The notes: generated by a model not told the origin, from the letters alone. A stretch of 32,806 nt of DNA from Bauldia sp. (GCA_020849325.1 JADLGL010000021.1:1-32806), one strand, 5' to 3'. Positions 1-7,987 are shown, counted from the stretch's first letter. Made by a program: numbers and translations.

Positions 1-4
1 AACG

Positions 5-1417
5 CTACGCCGCCCGCGGCCACTCCCGGATATCCACGAACCGCCCGGCGATCGCCGCCGCCGCCGCCATCGCCGGCGACACGAGGTGTGTGCGGCCCTT
101 GAAGCCCTGGCGGCCTTCGAAGTTGCGGTTGGAGGTCGAGGCGCAGCGCTCGCCGGGGGCGAGGCGGTCTTCGTTCATGGCGAGGCACATCGAGCAGCCC
201 GGCTCGCGCCAGTCGAAGCCGGCTTCGCGGAAGATGCGGTCGAGACCCTCGGCCTCCGCCTGCTCCTTCACGAGGCCCGAGCCCGGCACGACCATCGCCG
301 AGACGCCTTCATGCACCTTGTGGCCGGCGATCATCTTCGCCGCGGCACGGAGATCCTCGATGCGGCCATTGGTGCAGGAGCCGAGGAAGACGCGGTTGAT
401 CGTCACCTCCTGGATCGGCGTGTTCGCCTCGAGGCCCATATAGGCGAGCGCGCGCTCGATCGCGCGGCGCTTGTCGGGGTCCGCGATCGTGGCGGGGTCC
501 GGCACGCGGCCATCGATGGTGATGACGTTCTCGGGGCTTGTACCCCACGTGACGAGCGGCGGCAGCGAGGCGGCGTCGAGGCGGATTTCTGTGTCGAAAT
601 GCGCTGCATCGTCCGACCGCAGCGTCTCCCAGTGCCGCATCGCGGCGTCCCAGGCGGCGCCCTTCGGCGCCTTCGGCCGGCCGCGAATGTAGTCGAACGT
701 CGTCTGGTCGGGCGCGATCAGGCCGGCGCGGGCGCCGCCTTCGATCGACATGTTGCAGATCGTCATCCGCCCTTCCATCGACAGCGCGCGGATCGCCTCG
801 CCGGCATATTCGAGGACGTGCCCCGTGCCGCCGGCCGTGCCGATCCTGCCGATGATGGCGAGGATGATGTCCTTCGCGGTGACGCCGTCCGGCAGCTGGC
901 CGTCGACCGTCACCCGCATGTTCTTCGCCTTCCGCTGGATCAGCGTCTGGGTGGCGAGGACGTGCTCGACTTCGCTGGTGCCGATGCCGTGCGCCAGCGC
1001 ACCGAACGCGCCGTGCGTCGAGGTGTGGCTGTCGCCGCAGACGATCGTCATGCCGGGGAGGGTGAACCCCTGCTCCGGGCCGACGATGTGGACGATGCCC
1101 TGCCGGCGGTCGAGTTCGTTGTAGTACTCGACCCCGAATTCAGCCGCATTCTCTGCGAGGGTGGCAACCTGCGTCGCCGATTCGGGGTCCGAGATGCCGA
1201 AACGGCGGTCGCTCGTGGGGACGTTGTGGTCGACGACCGCCAGCGTCTTCTCCGGCGCCCGCACCTTCCGGTGCGCGTGACGGAGGCCTTCGAAGGCCTG
1301 CGGCGAAGTCACCTCGTGGACGAGATGGCGATCGATGTAGAGGAGGGCGGTCCCGTCGGGGGCCTCGTCCACCAGATGATCGGTCCAGATCTTGTCGTAG
1401 AGGGTGGTCGCAGCCAT
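5..1417 (-). CDS. leuC: 3-isopropylmalate dehydratase large subunit LeuC
   Basis: LeuC pairs with LeuD to isomerise 2-isopropylmalate to 3-isopropylmalate in cytoplasmic leucine synthesis. The 470-residue protein has the usual family length and aconitase-type motifs: the [4Fe-4S] cysteines are C348 (in GSCTNGR) and C408/C411 (in [11 protein letters not shown]), and [13 protein letters not shown] lies in the first third. I chose the ATG at 1417 because LeuC proteins normally begin MxxTLYDKIW; a GTG three codons upstream (1426) is also in frame. Neither start has a strong ribosome site. A candidate promoter lies at 1453-1482, inside the start of the divergent glycosidase gene. In many alphaproteobacteria leuC lies downstream of rplS; here the metallophosphoesterase, Fic and glycosidase genes lie between them. 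LeuD is not in the window. The function is certain. Confidence 0.97.
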   Translation of the reverse strand: MAATTLYDKIWTDHLVDEAPDGTALLYIDRHLVHEVTSPQAFEGLRHAHRKVRAPEKTLAVVDHNVPTSDRRFGISDPESATQVATLAENAAEFGVEYYNELDRRQGIVHIVGPEQGFTLPGMTIVCGDSHTSTHGAFGALAHGIGTSEVEHVLATQTLIQRKAKNMRVTVDGQLPDGVTAKDIILAIIGRIGTAGGTGHVLEYAGEAIRALSMEGRMTICNMSIEGGARAGLIAPDQTTFDYIRGRPKAPKGAAWDAAMRHWETLRSDDAAHFDTEIRLDAASLPPLVTWGTSPENVITIDGRVPDPATIADPDKRRAIERALAYMGLEANTPIQEVTINRVFLGSCTNGRIEDLRAAAKMIAGHKVHEGVSAMVVPGSGLVKEQAEAEGLDRIFREAGFDWREPGCSMCLAMNEDRLAPGERCASTSNRNFEGRQGFKGRTHLVSPAMAAAAAIAGRFVDIREWPRAA

Positions 1418-1452
1418 GGCAAACACAAGGGGTTTCTAGGTTTTGGACCGCT

Positions 1453-1482
1453 GATATGGGATACCCGGCCACACGCGGTCAA
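1453..1482 (-). promoter_or_regulatory. candidate leuC promoter
   Basis: On the minus strand a TTGACC box (1482-1477, five of six consensus bases) is followed after 18 bases by CATATC (1458-1453), about 35 bases before the leuC ATG. The -10 box is weak. The site overlaps the first codons of the divergent gene at 1456. Prediction only. Confidence 0.35.
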
Positions 1483-2238
1483 GTTTTGCGCGCCTGCCGC
1501 GCCGGCATGGCCGCTGCCCTCCTGTCGCTCCCCTTCCTCGCCGCATCGTCACCATCGCTCGCGGCGCCGCCGAGCTGCGAGGAGGTCGTGCACGACGGCG
1601 TTGGCTACACCGTCTGCATCGCCGATCTGTCCCAGTCCGACCTTCGCCTCTTCTGGAGCGATGCGACCGGCACGCCGTACCGGACGTTCCGGGCGGTCGA
1701 TGCTGCGCTGGCGGGGGAGGGGCTGCACCTTTCCTTCGCCATGAACGCCGGCATGTTCAACGAGGCGTATGGACCCGTCGGCCTCTATGTCGAGCGCGGC
1801 GCAGAGCTCCACGCCGCCAACACCAACGAGGGGCCCGGCAATTTCCACCTGATGCCGAACGGCATTTTCTGGTGGGGCGAAGGCGTCGCGGGGGTCACGG
1901 AGACGAACCGCTACGTCGCGAACCCGCCGCCCGCGCTCTACGCCACCCAGTCCGGCCCGATGCTCCTCATCGACGGCGCGGTCCATCCGCGTTTCCTCGT
2001 CGACAGCTCCTCGCGAAAAATCCGGAACGGCGTCGGTATCGTCGGCGAGAACACGGTGGCGTTCGTGCTGTCGCACGATGGCGTCACGTTCTACGATTTC
2101 GCGCTGTTCTTCCGCGACGAACTCGGCGCGCGCGATGCGCTCTATCTCGACGGCTCGGTCTCGTCGATCTACGCGCCGCAGCTAGATCGTCAGGGTGGCG
2201 GCTGGTTCGGCCCGATTCTGGGCATTGTAGAGCGCTAG
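1456..2238 (+). CDS. secreted phosphodiester glycosidase family protein (NAGPA/DUF2233 type)
   Basis: The protein has 260 residues and an N-terminal signal peptide: arginines in the first 15 residues, a hydrophobic stretch at about 18-33, and a likely cleavage near SLAAPP. It is therefore probably periplasmic. The mature part resembles the phosphodiester glycosidase family (NAGPA domain, YigE-like bacterial proteins): SFAMNAGMFN, GPVGLYVERG, an N-rich NTNEGPGNF segment, ATQSGPMLL and a C-terminal YLDGSVSS. Family members hydrolyse sugar phosphodiesters or are uncharacterised, so the substrate here is unknown. The ATG at 1456 keeps the basic n-region; ATG 1507 is an alternative that would remove it. 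The gene is divergent from leuC with only 38 bases between starts. Base composition matches the core genome, unlike the Fic genes that follow. Confidence 0.82.
   Translation: MGYPATRGQVLRACRAGMAAALLSLPFLAASSPSLAAPPSCEEVVHDGVGYTVCIADLSQSDLRLFWSDATGTPYRTFRAVDAALAGEGLHLSFAMNAGMFNEAYGPVGLYVERGAELHAANTNEGPGNFHLMPNGIFWWGEGVAGVTETNRYVANPPPALYATQSGPMLLIDGAVHPRFLVDSSSRKIRNGVGIVGENTVAFVLSHDGVTFYDFALFFRDELGARDALYLDGSVSSIYAPQLDRQGGGWFGPILGIVER
2228..2238. repeat. 11-base direct repeat, left copy (with 3281-3291)
   Basis: TAGAGCGCTAG occurs here, covering the stop codon of the glycosidase gene, and identically at 3281-3291 inside the 3' end of the metallophosphoesterase gene. The two copies bracket the low-GC Fic module. 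It could be a remnant of insertion or chance. Confidence 0.4.
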
Positions 2239-2401
2239 GGTACCGAACTCGTATCACGGGCTGTTCTGGTAACGTTTCCATGTCACAATGCTGCCGCCGC
2301 CCGCACCTTCCTATCTGTAGGAGCCTGGGAGTGGCTTGATATCCACCGGCGGGGATGGTCTCTCAGTCACAACCAAAAAGCATGATCGCAGGAGAATCGA
2401 T

Positions 2402-2596
2402 ATGAGCGGCGCGTTGGAGGCCCTTATTGCGAAAGCTCGGGGCGTGAAGATGACTGAAGCGCAGCTTCGGGAACAGCGCTTGAGCTTCGTCTATGGCAAC
2501 ACCCACATCGAAAACGATAGAATCACCAGAGAAATGGTCGAAAGTGCAGACGAACGGGTGTCGCGAGAGGAAGGCTCTCCGATAGCAAGCAAGTGA
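2402..2596 (+). CDS. VbhA-like antitoxin of a Fic toxin-antitoxin pair
   Basis: This 64-residue helical protein lies directly before a Fic gene. It contains YGNTHIEN followed by DRITREMV, the conserved core of small antitoxins paired with class I Fic AMP-transferases. In such systems a glutamate from the antitoxin's inhibitory helix ((S/T)xxxE(G/N)) reaches into the toxin's active site and blocks productive ATP binding. Here the glutamate is E37 and is followed by N38, but the upstream position is N33 rather than Ser/Thr. The ATG at 2402 is chosen because AGGAGA at 2390-2395 lies six bases upstream; an in-frame ATG at 2336 has no such site. Its TGA stop overlaps the toxin's GTG start, which suggests translational coupling. 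The two genes have lower GC than their neighbours (32 of 60 at 2461-2520), suggesting horizontal transfer. Confidence 0.8.
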   Translation: MSGALEALIAKARGVKMTEAQLREQRLSFVYGNTHIENDRITREMVESADERVSREEGSPIASK

Positions 2597-3240
2597 GTTG
2601 GGATCGCCATAGCAAGGCGGAAACCGTTGAACTCATCGCCGATCCGGTCAAGAAGGCAGAGCGTGAGGCTGAGAACGGCGTAAGACAGTACAAAGACGCT
2701 TTGGAGATTGTGCGCGGGTCGATTCATCAAGCATCGCCATTCAAGCTCAATCAGGCGATCATTCTCCGCCTCCACGAGAAAGCGCTGGCGGGCATTCATC
2801 CGCTGGCCGGCACCTACAGGAACTCGCCCGTGGAGATCGGGTCGAGCAAGCACATGCCGCCGCGACATACCGACGTACCGGACCTGGTCGGTGAGATGTG
2901 CGCCCACGTGAACTCTCTTTGGGACGAGCGGGGCGCGATCCCTTTGGCGGCGTATGTACTTTGGCGGATGAATTGGATTCATCCGTTTGCCGATGGAAAC
3001 GGTCGGACGGCGCGGGTCTTATCGTACGTAGTATTGAGTACGAAGCTCAACAGTATTCTTCCTGGATCGCCAACTATCCCTGATCAGATAGCCTCTGACA
3101 AGAGACCATATTACAAGGCTCTCGAAGAAGCCGATGAGTCGTGGAAGCTGGGCAGGATTGCGCTCTCTGGCATGGAGGCCATGCTTGAGCAGATGCTTGC
3201 AAATCAACTGCTCCAAGCGACTCAGGAAGCCGCCATATAG
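2593..3240 (+). CDS. fic: Fic-domain toxin (protein AMP-transferase)
   Basis: The 215-residue protein carries a complete Fic motif, HPFADGNGRTAR at residues 130-141, with catalytic H130 and the anion-binding GNGR loop. Upstream are the usual flap segment (GTYRNSPVEI, about 73-82) and a conserved N-terminal WDRHSKAET block. Fic enzymes usually transfer AMP from ATP to a Ser, Thr or Tyr of a target protein; stand-alone bacterial Fic toxins with small antitoxins have been shown to modify DNA gyrase and topoisomerase IV, but the target here is unknown. The start is GTG, sharing GTGA with the antitoxin's stop. The protein is cytoplasmic with no signal peptide. It converges on the metallophosphoesterase gene with a six-base gap. 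GC is about 50% in sampled blocks against about 73% just downstream. Confidence 0.9.
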   Translation: MSWDRHSKAETVELIADPVKKAEREAENGVRQYKDALEIVRGSIHQASPFKLNQAIILRLHEKALAGIHPLAGTYRNSPVEIGSSKHMPPRHTDVPDLVGEMCAHVNSLWDERGAIPLAAYVLWRMNWIHPFADGNGRTARVLSYVVLSTKLNSILPGSPTIPDQIASDKRPYYKALEEADESWKLGRIALSGMEAMLEQMLANQLLQATQEAAI

Positions 3241-3246
3241 AGAGAG

Positions 3247-4266
3247 TCATTCCCGGTAGAACGACGTCCTGTCGGCGTTATAGAGCGCTAGCGTCTCCGG
3301 CGCCCCCACTTCGACCAGCACGATCTCCGGCGGCACGCCGAGCCGCACCGGGAAGCCCGAAACGCCGAGGCCGGCCGACACGACGAGGTGCCGGTTACGC
3401 TCGAAGACGTGGCCGTAGGCGTAGCGCTGTCCGTAGTGCGACGCGACCGGGAAGCGCCCTATGACCGGGAGGGCGATCTGGCCGCCATGGGTGTGCCCGG
3501 ACAGGGTGAGCCCGAACCGCGCCGGCACCTGCGGAAACACGTCGGGCTCGTGGGCGAGGAGGATGGCCGGCCTGCCGTCGTCGGGTATCTGCGACATCAG
3601 CCGGCCCATGTCGTCGACGCCGCGCTTCGTCGCCTTGAAGGCGAGCTGGTCGCCGAGGCCTCCCAGCCAGAAACCGCGCGTCCCCTCGCGCCGGATCAGG
3701 AAGGCGTCGTTCTCCATCACCGGGATGCCGCGCGAATCGAGTGTCGCCCGGACGGCACCGGCGTTCTCCGTCGGATCGTGCCACCAGTCGTGATTGCCGA
3801 GAATGGCGAAAGACCCGAGCGGCGAGCGGAGCCGCGTCAGCACGTCGGCCCAGTCGCCCATCGCGACCGGCTTGGCGTAGAAGCCGTTCAGCCCTTCGAG
3901 GAAATCGCCGAGAAGGACGAAGATGTCCGGCTCGAGCGTGTTGGCGGCCGACACGATCTCCTCGATGCGGTGCACCGGCATGAACGGTTCGCACGCATGG
4001 ATGTCGGCGACGATGCCGATGCGGAGGAGCCCGTCGGACGGGCGCCAGTCGCTCGGGCTGATCTGGTACGTGGTGAGGACGGGGCCGCGCCGCGGTTCGA
4101 CCGCGACGGCGTATCCCGAAACGGCGACGGGGACGGCCGCCGCCGCGCCGAAAAGGAGTGCGCGCCGGCTGATGCCGCGCCGCGCATCGGCTTGCGGCGC
4201 CGCGAGGAGGGCGCCGGGAGTGTCGTCAGGCTGGTTGGCGGCGGTTGCGGGTCTGTCGTCCGACAA
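3247..4266 (-). CDS. Tat-exported calcineurin-like metallophosphoesterase (YkuE/YaeI type)
   Basis: The 339-residue protein has the dinuclear-metal phosphoesterase motifs in order: ADIHA, LLGDF, GNHDWWHD, LLAHEPD and SGHTHGGQ, from about residue 85 to 260. A twin-arginine-like signal, SRRALLFG followed by an alanine-rich hydrophobic stretch, lies at residues 33-55, so it is probably exported folded or membrane-anchored. The substrate is unknown; relatives include YkuE and the chlamydial lipid A enzyme LpxG, but this genome already has lpxI at that step. The start is TTG at 4266, supported by GGAGG at 4272-4276; no ATG occurs before the signal. It begins 23 bases after the rplS stop and is probably co-transcribed with it. 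The 3' end contains one copy of the 11-base repeat. Confidence 0.88.
   Translation of the reverse strand: MSDDRPATAANQPDDTPGALLAAPQADARRGISRRALLFGAAAAVPVAVSGYAVAVEPRRGPVLTTYQISPSDWRPSDGLLRIGIVADIHACEPFMPVHRIEEIVSAANTLEPDIFVLLGDFLEGLNGFYAKPVAMGDWADVLTRLRSPLGSFAILGNHDWWHDPTENAGAVRATLDSRGIPVMENDAFLIRREGTRGFWLGGLGDQLAFKATKRGVDDMGRLMSQIPDDGRPAILLAHEPDVFPQVPARFGLTLSGHTHGGQIALPVIGRFPVASHYGQRYAYGHVFERNRHLVVSAGLGVSGFPVRLGVPPEIVLVEVGAPETLALYNADRTSFYRE
3281..3291. repeat. 11-base direct repeat, right copy (with 2228-2238)
   Basis: This is the second copy of TAGAGCGCTAG, on the far side of the Fic module and inside the last 15 codons of the metallophosphoesterase gene. Confidence 0.4.
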
Positions 4267-4289
4267 GTCCGCCTCCGCCGCGAAGGCCG

Positions 4290-4673
4290 CTACTCGGCGG
4301 CGGCAACCTTGCCCGTTTCCGTCTTTTCGACGATGCGGGCCGACTTACCGCGGAGGCCGCGGAGGTAGTAGAGCTTCGCGCGGCGGACCTTGCCGCGGCG
4401 GACGACGACGATCGAATCGATCAGCGGCGAATAGACCGGGAAGACGCGCTCGACGCCTTCGCCGTAGGAGATCTTGCGGACGGTGAAGTTCTCCGAGAGG
4501 CCGCCGCCCGAACGGGAGATGCACACGCCCTCATAGGCCTGCACGCGGGTGCGGGTGCCTTCCGTGACCTTCACGTTGACGCGGAGCGTATCGCCCGGGG
4601 CGAACTCCGGCACCGGACGCTTGGCGACGATGGCGTCGACCTGCTCTTTGTCGAGCTGCTGAATGATGTTCAT
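4290..4673 (-). CDS. rplS: 50S ribosomal protein L19
   Basis: L19 lies at the 30S-50S interface. The 127-residue protein matches the family throughout: N-terminal helix [11 protein letters not shown], the [13 protein letters not shown] strand, [27 protein letters not shown], and the basic C-terminal [23 protein letters not shown]. The ATG at 4673 matches the family N-terminus; AAGG lies upstream. In alphaproteobacteria rplS usually follows trmD directly. Here an outer-membrane protein gene with its own terminator separates them, so rplS needs its own promoter (candidate at 4764-4792). The metallophosphoesterase follows at 23 bases. Certain. Confidence 0.98.
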   Translation of the reverse strand: MNIIQQLDKEQVDAIVAKRPVPEFAPGDTLRVNVKVTEGTRTRVQAYEGVCISRSGGGLSENFTVRKISYGEGVERVFPVYSPLIDSIVVVRRGKVRRAKLYYLRGLRGKSARIVEKTETGKVAAAE

Positions 4674-4763
4674 GGCAGGAAACCTTGGCTGGCCGTCGAC
4701 GGTAACGGCGATCCGGCGCAGGCGCCAGCGCCGCGAACCACCCGGTCGGCTGATGTGGGCGCG

Positions 4764-4792
4764 TCCATACAGGAACGCCGAGGGCTTGTCGA
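4764..4792 (-). promoter_or_regulatory. candidate rplS promoter
   Basis: On the minus strand TCGACA (4792-4787, five of six consensus bases) is followed after 17 bases by TATGGA (4769-4764), about 90 bases before rplS. A promoter is expected here because a terminator lies just upstream (4874-4898). The -10 box is imperfect. Confidence 0.35.
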
Positions 4793-4873
4793 TACGATAG
4801 CGGGCGGCGAGTGCCGGTGCGGCCCCGGAAAGCGAAGTGACGCGGCGGCGCATCCGATGCGCGGCGGAACCAA

Positions 4874-4898
4874 AAGGGCCCGCGCGAGGCGGGCCCTT
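4874..4898 (-). terminator. rho-independent terminator after the outer-membrane protein gene
   Basis: A perfect 10-bp inverted repeat (AAGGGCCCGC / GCGGGCCCTT) encloses a 5-base loop. On the minus strand the stem runs into TTTT, 26 bases after the stop of the beta-barrel gene. Confidence 0.85.
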
Positions 4899-4923
4899 CG
4901 AATTTGTGCCGTGGCGGTGCGGA

Positions 4924-5760
4924 CTAGTCCGTGCTGCCGCGGTTGAAACGGATGCCGACCGAGACGCTCGCCGCGCGGAATGTCGGGCTGAGCTGAAGCT
5001 CGGCGTTGCCGATGAGCGAGAGCGGCCCGGTGCCGATCTGGCGCTCGAGGTCCACGCCGAGGGTGGTCTGCATCGGATCGCCGAAGTTGATCTCGAGTTC
5101 GGCATAGGGGGTGATCGGCCCGATAGTGTAGCCGGCGCCGACATGAAGGTACGCGAAGAACGGGCCGCCCATCGCACGATCGAGATCGAACGCCGCCCTG
5201 AGTTCGAGGGCGTCGTTCACCGCGACCTTCACCTCGGTCTCCGAACTGAAGTAGCGGTTCCCCGCGCCAATGACCGGGAAGATGTAGCTGAACGTCTGAT
5301 CGAGGGTCAGCATGCCGTGTTCGATGCTGTACCGGACGTACGGGCCCGCCTCGGCGTAGCCGCCCGAGCCGATCGGGAAGCCGCCGCCCCCCTGCAGCAT
5401 GGCGCCGACCTCGAAGTTGCCGAACTGCTTGAACACTTCGACGTCGCCGCCGAAGCCACCGTCGCCGAAATTCGGGTAGACCTCGGTGCCCGTGCCGCCT
5501 TCGAGCCGGAAGCCGAAGCCGCGCGCGCCGATGTAGTGCGTGGCGATGTCGAGATCGACACCGATCGACCACGGGTCTGCGAACGGGACGTACGCCGTCG
5601 CATAGGCGCTGATCTCGATGCCGAAATCGGGACCTGCAGGGGCGACCACGACCGGCGCCACCACCTGGGGCACCACGACCGGCATCACGTCCGCCGCCTG
5701 CGCGTTCGTCGTCAGTGCGAGCATGGCAAAGCCGGCGACCCCGGCGAGGTATTTCGTCAT
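4924..5760 (-). CDS. outer-membrane beta-barrel protein, function unknown
   Basis: The 278-residue protein has a clear signal peptide ([22 protein letters not shown], cleaved before ADV) and then a proline/valine-rich linker ([14 protein letters not shown]). The remainder alternates glycine-rich turns with amphipathic strands ([48 protein letters not shown]), as expected of an 8-12 strand outer-membrane barrel. It ends NRGSTD rather than in the usual aromatic residue, although the last strand VSVGIRFN fits a barrel strand. I cannot assign it to a named porin. The ATG at 5760 is preceded by a G-rich ribosome site. It has its own terminator downstream and lies between trmD and rplS, a place usually without an insertion. 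Confidence 0.8.
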   Translation of the reverse strand: MTKYLAGVAGFAMLALTTNAQAADVMPVVVPQVVAPVVVAPAGPDFGIEISAYATAYVPFADPWSIGVDLDIATHYIGARGFGFRLEGGTGTEVYPNFGDGGFGGDVEVFKQFGNFEVGAMLQGGGGFPIGSGGYAEAGPYVRYSIEHGMLTLDQTFSYIFPVIGAGNRYFSSETEVKVAVNDALELRAAFDLDRAMGGPFFAYLHVGAGYTIGPITPYAELEINFGDPMQTTLGVDLERQIGTGPLSLIGNAELQLSPTFRAASVSVGIRFNRGSTD

Positions 5761-5860
5761 GTCAGCCCCCGTTCGTCCGGTCGCATAGGGACCGGACCTG
5801 ATCACATCCTGCTTGATTCTGTGCCTTTCCGGGGTTTCCCGCCAGTCCTCCTCTTGCGAG

Positions 5861-5877
5861 GCGCCGTCGTTCTCCGC
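5861..5877. repeat. degenerate third copy of the 23-base tandem unit
   Basis: GCGCCGTCGTTCTCCGC matches the first 18 bases of the 5903-5948 unit with one substitution and one base missing. It suggests slippage-type amplification in this intergenic stretch. Confidence 0.5.
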
Positions 5878-5902
5878 GGCTCTGTTGCCGGCAGGCAACA
5901 GG

Positions 5903-5948
5903 GCGGCGTCGGTTCTCCGCAAACAGCGGCGTCGGTTCTCCGCAAACA
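5903..5948. repeat. perfect 23-base tandem duplication between trmD and the outer-membrane protein gene
   Basis: Two identical adjacent 23-base units (5903-5925 and 5926-5948) begin GCGGCGTCGG and end CCGCAAACA. Just upstream, TGTTGCC-GGCA-GGCAACA (5883-5900) forms a 7-bp hairpin with a 4-base loop. The 225-base gap (5761-5985) also holds a 7-bp inverted repeat, TCCGGTC/GACCGGA (5776-5796), in the leader of the barrel gene. No gene is evident in the gap. Confidence 0.9.
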
Positions 5949-5985
5949 TCAGCCGATCGGGTGCGGCCGGCGTCCCCGCCGGCCC

Positions 5986-6690
5986 TCAGTTGCCCGCATC
6001 CCGGCGTCGGGTGAGAAGATCGGGCCGCCGCTCCACCGTCAGCCGCTCCGCCTCCGCGCGCCGCCACGCGGCGATTCTTCCATGGTCGCCCGACGTGAGG
6101 ACCTCGGGAATGGCCCGACCCTCGAACATTTGTGGCCGCGTGTAGTGGGGGTATTCGAGGAGGCCGTCCGAAAAGCTCTCGCTCTCGATCGAGGCGGCAT
6201 TGCCGAGGACGCCGGGGAGAAGCCGCGCCACCGCATCGAGGATGGCCATCGCCGCGATGTCGCCGCCCGAAAGCACGTAGTCGCCGATCGACACCTCGCG
6301 GAGACCCCGTGCCTCGATGACGCGCTCGTCGACGCCCTCGAACCGTCCCGCGACGATGAGGACGCCCGGCCCGGCCGCGAGCTCGCGCGCCATCGCCTGG
6401 GTCATGGGCCTGCCGCGGGGGCTCATCAGGAGGCGCGGGCGGGCATCGCCGGCGGGGGAAGCCGCATCGATCGCGGCGGCGAGCACGTCCGCCCGCAGCA
6501 CCATGCCGGCGCCGCCGCCGGACGGAGTATCGTCCACCGTGCGGTGCCGGTCGGTCGCGGAATCGCGGATGTCGCGGGCCTCGAGTGTCCAGCGCCCGTC
6601 GACGAGGCCACGCCCGACGAGGCTCGCGCCGAGCGGGCCGGGAAAGAGCTCGGGGAACAGGGTCAGGACTGTCGCTGCGAACGTGGTCAT
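5986..6690 (-). CDS. trmD: tRNA (guanine-N1-)-methyltransferase TrmD
   Basis: TrmD methylates G37 of tRNAs that have a guanine at position 36, using S-adenosylmethionine, and so prevents +1 frameshifting. The 234-residue protein shows the SPOUT trefoil-knot motifs: [36 protein letters not shown] and [27 protein letters not shown]. The ATG at 6690 gives the family N-terminus ([12 protein letters not shown]); an in-frame extension to 6801 looks non-coding. The usual upstream partners rpsP and rimM are absent: rpsB lies divergently 241 bases away. Certain. Confidence 0.97.
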   Translation of the reverse strand: MTTFAATVLTLFPELFPGPLGASLVGRGLVDGRWTLEARDIRDSATDRHRTVDDTPSGGGAGMVLRADVLAAAIDAASPAGDARPRLLMSPRGRPMTQAMARELAAGPGVLIVAGRFEGVDERVIEARGLREVSIGDYVLSGGDIAAMAILDAVARLLPGVLGNAASIESESFSDGLLEYPHYTRPQMFEGRAIPEVLTSGDHGRIAAWRRAEAERLTVERRPDLLTRRRDAGN

Positions 6691-6763
6691 GCGGCCGTTT
6701 CGGTCTTTGTGCCCCGCGACACAAGAGGGGGTCGCAAACGCGACCATAGCGTGGCGTTGGTTC

Positions 6764-6792
6764 TTGCTTTCCGGCGGTCTCATCGCTATATG
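6764..6792 (+). promoter_or_regulatory. candidate rpsB promoter
   Basis: TTGCTT (6764-6769) is followed after 17 bases by TATATG (6787-6792), giving a leader of about 130 bases before rpsB. The leader contains a perfect 10-base palindrome at 6841-6850 and other GC-rich inverted repeats. In other bacteria S2 represses its own operon; whether this leader does so cannot be told. Confidence 0.5.
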
Positions 6793-6931
6793 CCGCCGCA
6801 TTCCACACGCGGGGTTCTAACAGGGTCTCCGTCGGCTTTCGCCGATCGGCTGGTCCTTCCGGTGCCCACATAGCGGCAGTCGCCGCGCGCCCCGCGGAGG
6901 TTCAACCGGAAAAACGAAAGAGACGCGAGCC

Positions 6932-7951
6932 ATGGCTCTGCCTGATTTCAGCATGCGCCAGCTCCTGGAAGCCGGCGTTCATTTCGGCCACCAGAAGCAC
7001 CGCTGGAACCCGAAGATGGCGTCGTACATCTACGGCGTCCGCAACAACATCCACATCATCGACCTCGCGCAGAGCGTGCCGCTCCTGGCGCGCGCGCTGC
7101 AGGCGGTTTCGGATACCGTCGCGAATGGCGGGCGCGTTCTCTATGTCGGCACCAAGCGCCAGGCGTCGGATTCGATCGCCCAGGCCGCCAAGCGCTCGGC
7201 GCAGTATTACGTGAACTCGCGCTGGCTCGGCGGCATGCTGACCAACTGGAAGACGATCTCGAAGTCGATCCAGCGCCTTCGCGAACTCGACACGCTGCTC
7301 GCCGGCGAGGCCCTCGGCCTCACCAAGAAGGAACGTCTCACGCTGACCCGTGAGAAGGACCGTCTCGAGAGCGCCCTCGGCGGCATCAAGGACATGGGCG
7401 GCACGCCCGACCTCATCTTCGTGATCGACACCAACAAGGAAGCGATCGCGATCACCGAGGCCCGCCGCCTCGGCATTCCTGTTGCGGCAGTGCTGGACTC
7501 GAATTCGAGCCCCGACGGCATTACCTATCCGATCCCCGGCAATGACGACGCCGGTCGCGCGATCAGCCTCTACTGCGATCTCATCGCCCGTGCGGCGATC
7601 GACGGCATCGGCCGGGCCCAGGGTTCGATGGGCATCGACGTCGGTGCCCAGGACGAGCCGCCGGTCGAGGAAGCGGTGGTTGCTGAAGGCGCGGCGCCCG
7701 CCGGCGCTGGCGAGACGATGTTCGAGCGTCCCGCCGGCGCTCCGGACAACCTCCGCCGCCTCCCGGGCGTCGGCAAGGTGCTCGAAGGCCGCCTCCACGC
7801 CCTCGGCGTGACGCGCTTCGACCAGATCGCGGCGATGTCGGCCGACGACATCGCCCGGCTCGACGACGCGCTCAACGCCAAGGGTCGCGTCGAACGCGAC
7901 GACTGGGTCGGGCAGGCGCGCACGATGATGGCTGAAGGCGCCGCCGCCTAG
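6932..7951 (+). CDS. rpsB: 30S ribosomal protein S2 with C-terminal helix-hairpin-helix extension
   Basis: The first 235 or so residues are canonical S2 ([76 protein letters not shown]). At 339 residues the protein is far longer than the roughly 240 of E. coli. After an Ala/Glu-rich linker, residues 272-339 form a helix-hairpin-helix-like domain ([20 protein letters not shown] followed by [20 protein letters not shown]). From memory, several Hyphomicrobiales S2 proteins have a similar tail, and related segments occur in their L21 and NuoE; the function is unknown. The gene heads the rpsB-tsf pair, as in most bacteria. Confidence 0.97.
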   Translation: MALPDFSMRQLLEAGVHFGHQKHRWNPKMASYIYGVRNNIHIIDLAQSVPLLARALQAVSDTVANGGRVLYVGTKRQASDSIAQAAKRSAQYYVNSRWLGGMLTNWKTISKSIQRLRELDTLLAGEALGLTKKERLTLTREKDRLESALGGIKDMGGTPDLIFVIDTNKEAIAITEARRLGIPVAAVLDSNSSPDGITYPIPGNDDAGRAISLYCDLIARAAIDGIGRAQGSMGIDVGAQDEPPVEEAVVAEGAAPAGAGETMFERPAGAPDNLRRLPGVGKVLEGRLHALGVTRFDQIAAMSADDIARLDDALNAKGRVERDDWVGQARTMMAEGAAA

Positions 7952-7987
7952 GTCTCGTCCCAGGGGACGGTACCGATGAAGTTTTTC

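Noticed and set aside
2336-2401. longer antitoxin start at ATG 2336
   Set aside because: No ribosome site, and the extra 22 residues show no similarity. ATG 2402 has AGGAGA at ideal spacing.
4837-6873. 678-codon plus-strand frame across the barrel gene and trmD
   Set aside because: It is antisense to trmD and the barrel gene and crosses a terminator and a tandem repeat; no recognisable protein.
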